64,000 nucleotides of DNA, from assembly GCA_033182465.1 (NCBI GenBank), contig CP137327.1, positions 124,001 through 188,000 of the forward strand, in the 5' to 3' direction. A program made the position numbers and the translations under genes. How positions within the stretch are numbered: position 1 is the first letter of the stretch; every line of letters begins with the position of its first letter. The stretch is from Sanghuangporus weigelae. Taxonomy: Eukaryota > Basidiomycota > Agaricomycetes > Hymenochaetales > Hymenochaetaceae. Of the stretch, positions 62,101-64,000 are shown piece by piece. The notes under the pieces are model-generated. The model had not been told where the DNA came from. It was given only the letters and a program-made list of their open reading frames with translations, and made no database searches.

Positions 62101-63365
62101 CTCATGCCTGAAGCGCCTATAAAATACCGGATCCCTTAGTTTTGCGTGATCTTCATTGGTGAATAGATCTGTTTCAGACAGATGATGAGCAAGACGAGAC
62201 GGTCATGTATAAATCGTGGAACTTACGGCTAACTGAGTTTTCATGCCCCAGTAGTTCCGATATTTTATCAGCGAAAAAGGGTGGCGAGATCTAAAGGGTG
62301 GCAAGAACTGAGTTCTCCCGCGCACATAAATGTATAGATGCTTAGCCTGAGATTGCAAAGTTGGCACTATTTGGGTCGCCTTACAGCCCTGAACGACATC
62401 AAGTATTAGACAGAATCTGATATCATGCGGGTGAAGCTACGTATGGAACCAAATACCCCCACTCTTTTATCTACCCAGTCCACGACACTATTATGCCACC
62501 ATCCACTGTCGCCCGCTAGCCACGCAGCAGAGTGAACAACCCTGCCTTTGAAAAGTCTTTAAGTCGTTCAAACCTCGGGCCAAGCCCATAGACTAGGAGA
62601 TCCAACGGCAGCGAGAACGAAATCTGCCCTATCTTCCTCGTCCTCATACTGCTCTACATCTGCTACGGAGCCTGTCGTAGTGCCCAGAATTGGATTGTAT
62701 ACTGGCCCACGAATTTTCAGATTCCATTTTCCATTATGTTCATTATAGTTTGCATGGTTAAGTTCGTCGTTCAGTTTGATGTACTGCATCAGCTTATGTT
62801 TCTCAACGATTCGCTCTGTTTCAGCCCAGATCTCTGGACCAAAAATAGAACGCCGACCAGTCTGTCTTTACTGATCAAGTCAATCCTAGGTAATGAAGGA
62901 TGATGCGTTTCTTCTATCTTCTCTTCGAACGTGAACTGGTACTAGAACAATGCAAACATGAGCTATGTTGTTCCGGTTAGCTAGTAAGAAACTCACGCAG
63001 TGAGCTGGAACGTCACAGGCAATCCCCTAGTTACTTTAAGCTTCCACTCAAGATGCCAACAGAAAAAGTGTCATATACAGGATATTTGTTGAACACCACG
63101 TCCCACCGACTCTGAATTCTTTTCGTAGATAGTAGAATCGAAACTATTCATCTGCTGAGAAAACCTTCCGAGGAAACCGAACGTCATTCAGAACTGAACC
63201 CACAAATTAAAACTGGACAGACCTTATCCCAGCGAGAATACCGCTGTAACCAGCTCCAATCACTACCACCTTGAATGGCCTGTCTTCGTCGATGCTCACA
63301 GTGCTTAGCTTGAAATTGGACTGCGTTGTGTTTTCTGTCCGAGCTGTGTTCGCGGAGTCGTTTGG

Positions 63366-64000
63366 CTAAATGACATCGCCTTTATCTGCTACAAGCATCT
63401 ATTTAAGGATGCCTTCGGAGTTAATGAGGGACAAGGAACTGTGTGCTCCGTGAGGTATCGACTGGTTAACACCGGTTTTCTTTGAGTGTTCCTGGGATTC
63501 TGGACGAAGCGAAGGATGGTTATTGGGAATGTTGACTTTCGACACGTCGTACGACATGACAGAGAACTGGTTGAAGAACGCAGCAATGCACGACGGCTTC
63601 CTTCATTTTTATCTAAGGAATATGAAAGAATCGGCCTTGGCGAATTAATCACTTCAGAATAGAATATCCCGTACGGATCCGTCGAAGAATTTCACTACCT
63701 AAGTACTTCGCTGGCTGGATGGCACTTCCATTCTGTATGGACGACAATCGGGAAACGCCCTTTCAATTATGCAGAATGGAAGGTCGCGCTGCATACCCGC
63801 TGCTGTGAGAGATGTTCAAACCAAGTGACTGATGTTCATTTCAAGAAACGGGAAGGTGATCGTTTCCATGAGGTTCCTTACATAATACGCAATACTCTTG
63901 ATAAGTATTAATAGTCTTATACATGCTAGTTTTATCCAATAACCGACGTCGGTACTCGACGCCTTCTGCGGATATTTGATCTTTCCATCGATGTCTCTTT
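63366..64000. other. Window end, nothing assigned
   Basis: Upstream region of the monooxygenase pseudogene. The 87-codon minus-strand frame at 63389-63652 has no recognised content. No gene could be supported before the window ends. Confidence 0.4.

Larger units (their letters stand above)
58942..63365 (-). pseudogene. Flavin-containing (Baeyer-Villiger type) monooxygenase pseudogene
   Basis: Blocks of the family appear in order on the minus strand. The FAD motif FKVVVIGAGYSG (about 63240-63275) comes first, then YEKNSE with a damaged GGTW, ACDVPAHC-intron-YQFTFEEK, FGPEIWAETERIVEKHKL, YIKLNDEL, FVLAAVGSPSLWAWPEV, VHSAAW, RVGVFGS, IVPTLQSQAKHLYIYVRG and NEDHAKLRDP. A 1.9 kb insertion (60214-62100) follows, then IPWIIDN, RRLTPGSSYLEALEADNV, DVIICATGESF, EYAIQAARKMQRELLKSIEP, CRSWYKMGKSEGRIVGLWPG and HPRWEDYNYEFLEAVPG. 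The stop is at 58942. Several frameshifts and stops occur besides the insertion. Relatives oxidise ketones or heteroatoms with NADPH. Confidence 0.87.

Noticed and set aside
1-64000. CRISPR arrays, bacterial operons, ribosomal RNA genes
   Set aside because: No spaced direct repeats, no bacterial gene features and no rRNA-like sequence; the intron-rich genes are eukaryotic.

Overview
The window looks like chromosomal DNA of a filamentous basidiomycete, most likely an Agaricomycete. Genes are split by many 47-70 nt GT-AG introns with clear branch points. The families fit such a host: a Kre9/Knh1-type GPI-anchored wall protein, a GRGGAGN-repeat (DUF3602/PAR32-like) protein, a PHD-SET Set3-like protein and a HEATR5/Laa1 homologue. 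The repeats are fungal Ty3/Gypsy chromoviruses and small DNA transposons. The species cannot be named from the sequence.

Layout. Positions 1-2.5 kb hold no gene I can defend. At 2.5-8.1 kb are a Kre9-like wall protein (+), a short-chain dehydrogenase with a one-base lesion (-), a fold-back MITE and a class II aldolase-family gene (-). At 8.7-22 kb are two large conserved housekeeping genes sharing a 350 bp divergent promoter: a Set3-like chromatin protein (-) and laa1 (+; 15 exons, 2042 aa). At 22.2 kb is the first member of a small paralogous pair (-). At 25.9-27.1 kb is the GRGGAGN-repeat gene, followed at 27.8 kb by an intron-containing tRNA-Ala(AGC).

From 28.26 to 56.29 kb two intact, nearly identical 12.3 kb chromoviral LTR retrotransposons face each other tail to tail. 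Copy A (+) is 28261-40551 and copy B (-) is 43976-56285. Each has its own 5 bp target-site duplication (CAAGG, CTTTT) and 1.5 kb LTRs. The 3.4 kb between them is decayed DNA: an Hsp70 pseudogene with another gene's fragment inside it, and an 804 bp fold-back element. After the cluster come the second paralog (57.9 kb, +) and a flavin monooxygenase pseudogene (58.9-63.4 kb, -) split by a hAT-like element that carries an F-box/LRR-like fragment.

The main discovery candidate is the retrotransposon family. Besides Gag and Pol (protease, RT, RNase H, integrase, chromodomain) it has two ORFs upstream of gag, one linked to the next by an ATGA overlap. It also has a 358-codon ORF in the env position, a 213-codon ORF inside the U3 part of every LTR, and an antisense gene of two exons encoding an 88-aa single-span membrane protein. 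That gene's 49 nt intron would be read backwards in the genomic RNA, which explains how it survives retrotransposition. The expression signals can also be read: a TATA box, a predicted start whose first 12 nt are complementary to the primer-binding site (Tf1/sushi-type self-priming), a canonical -1 slippery heptamer at the gag-pol junction, and a G-rich polypurine tract.
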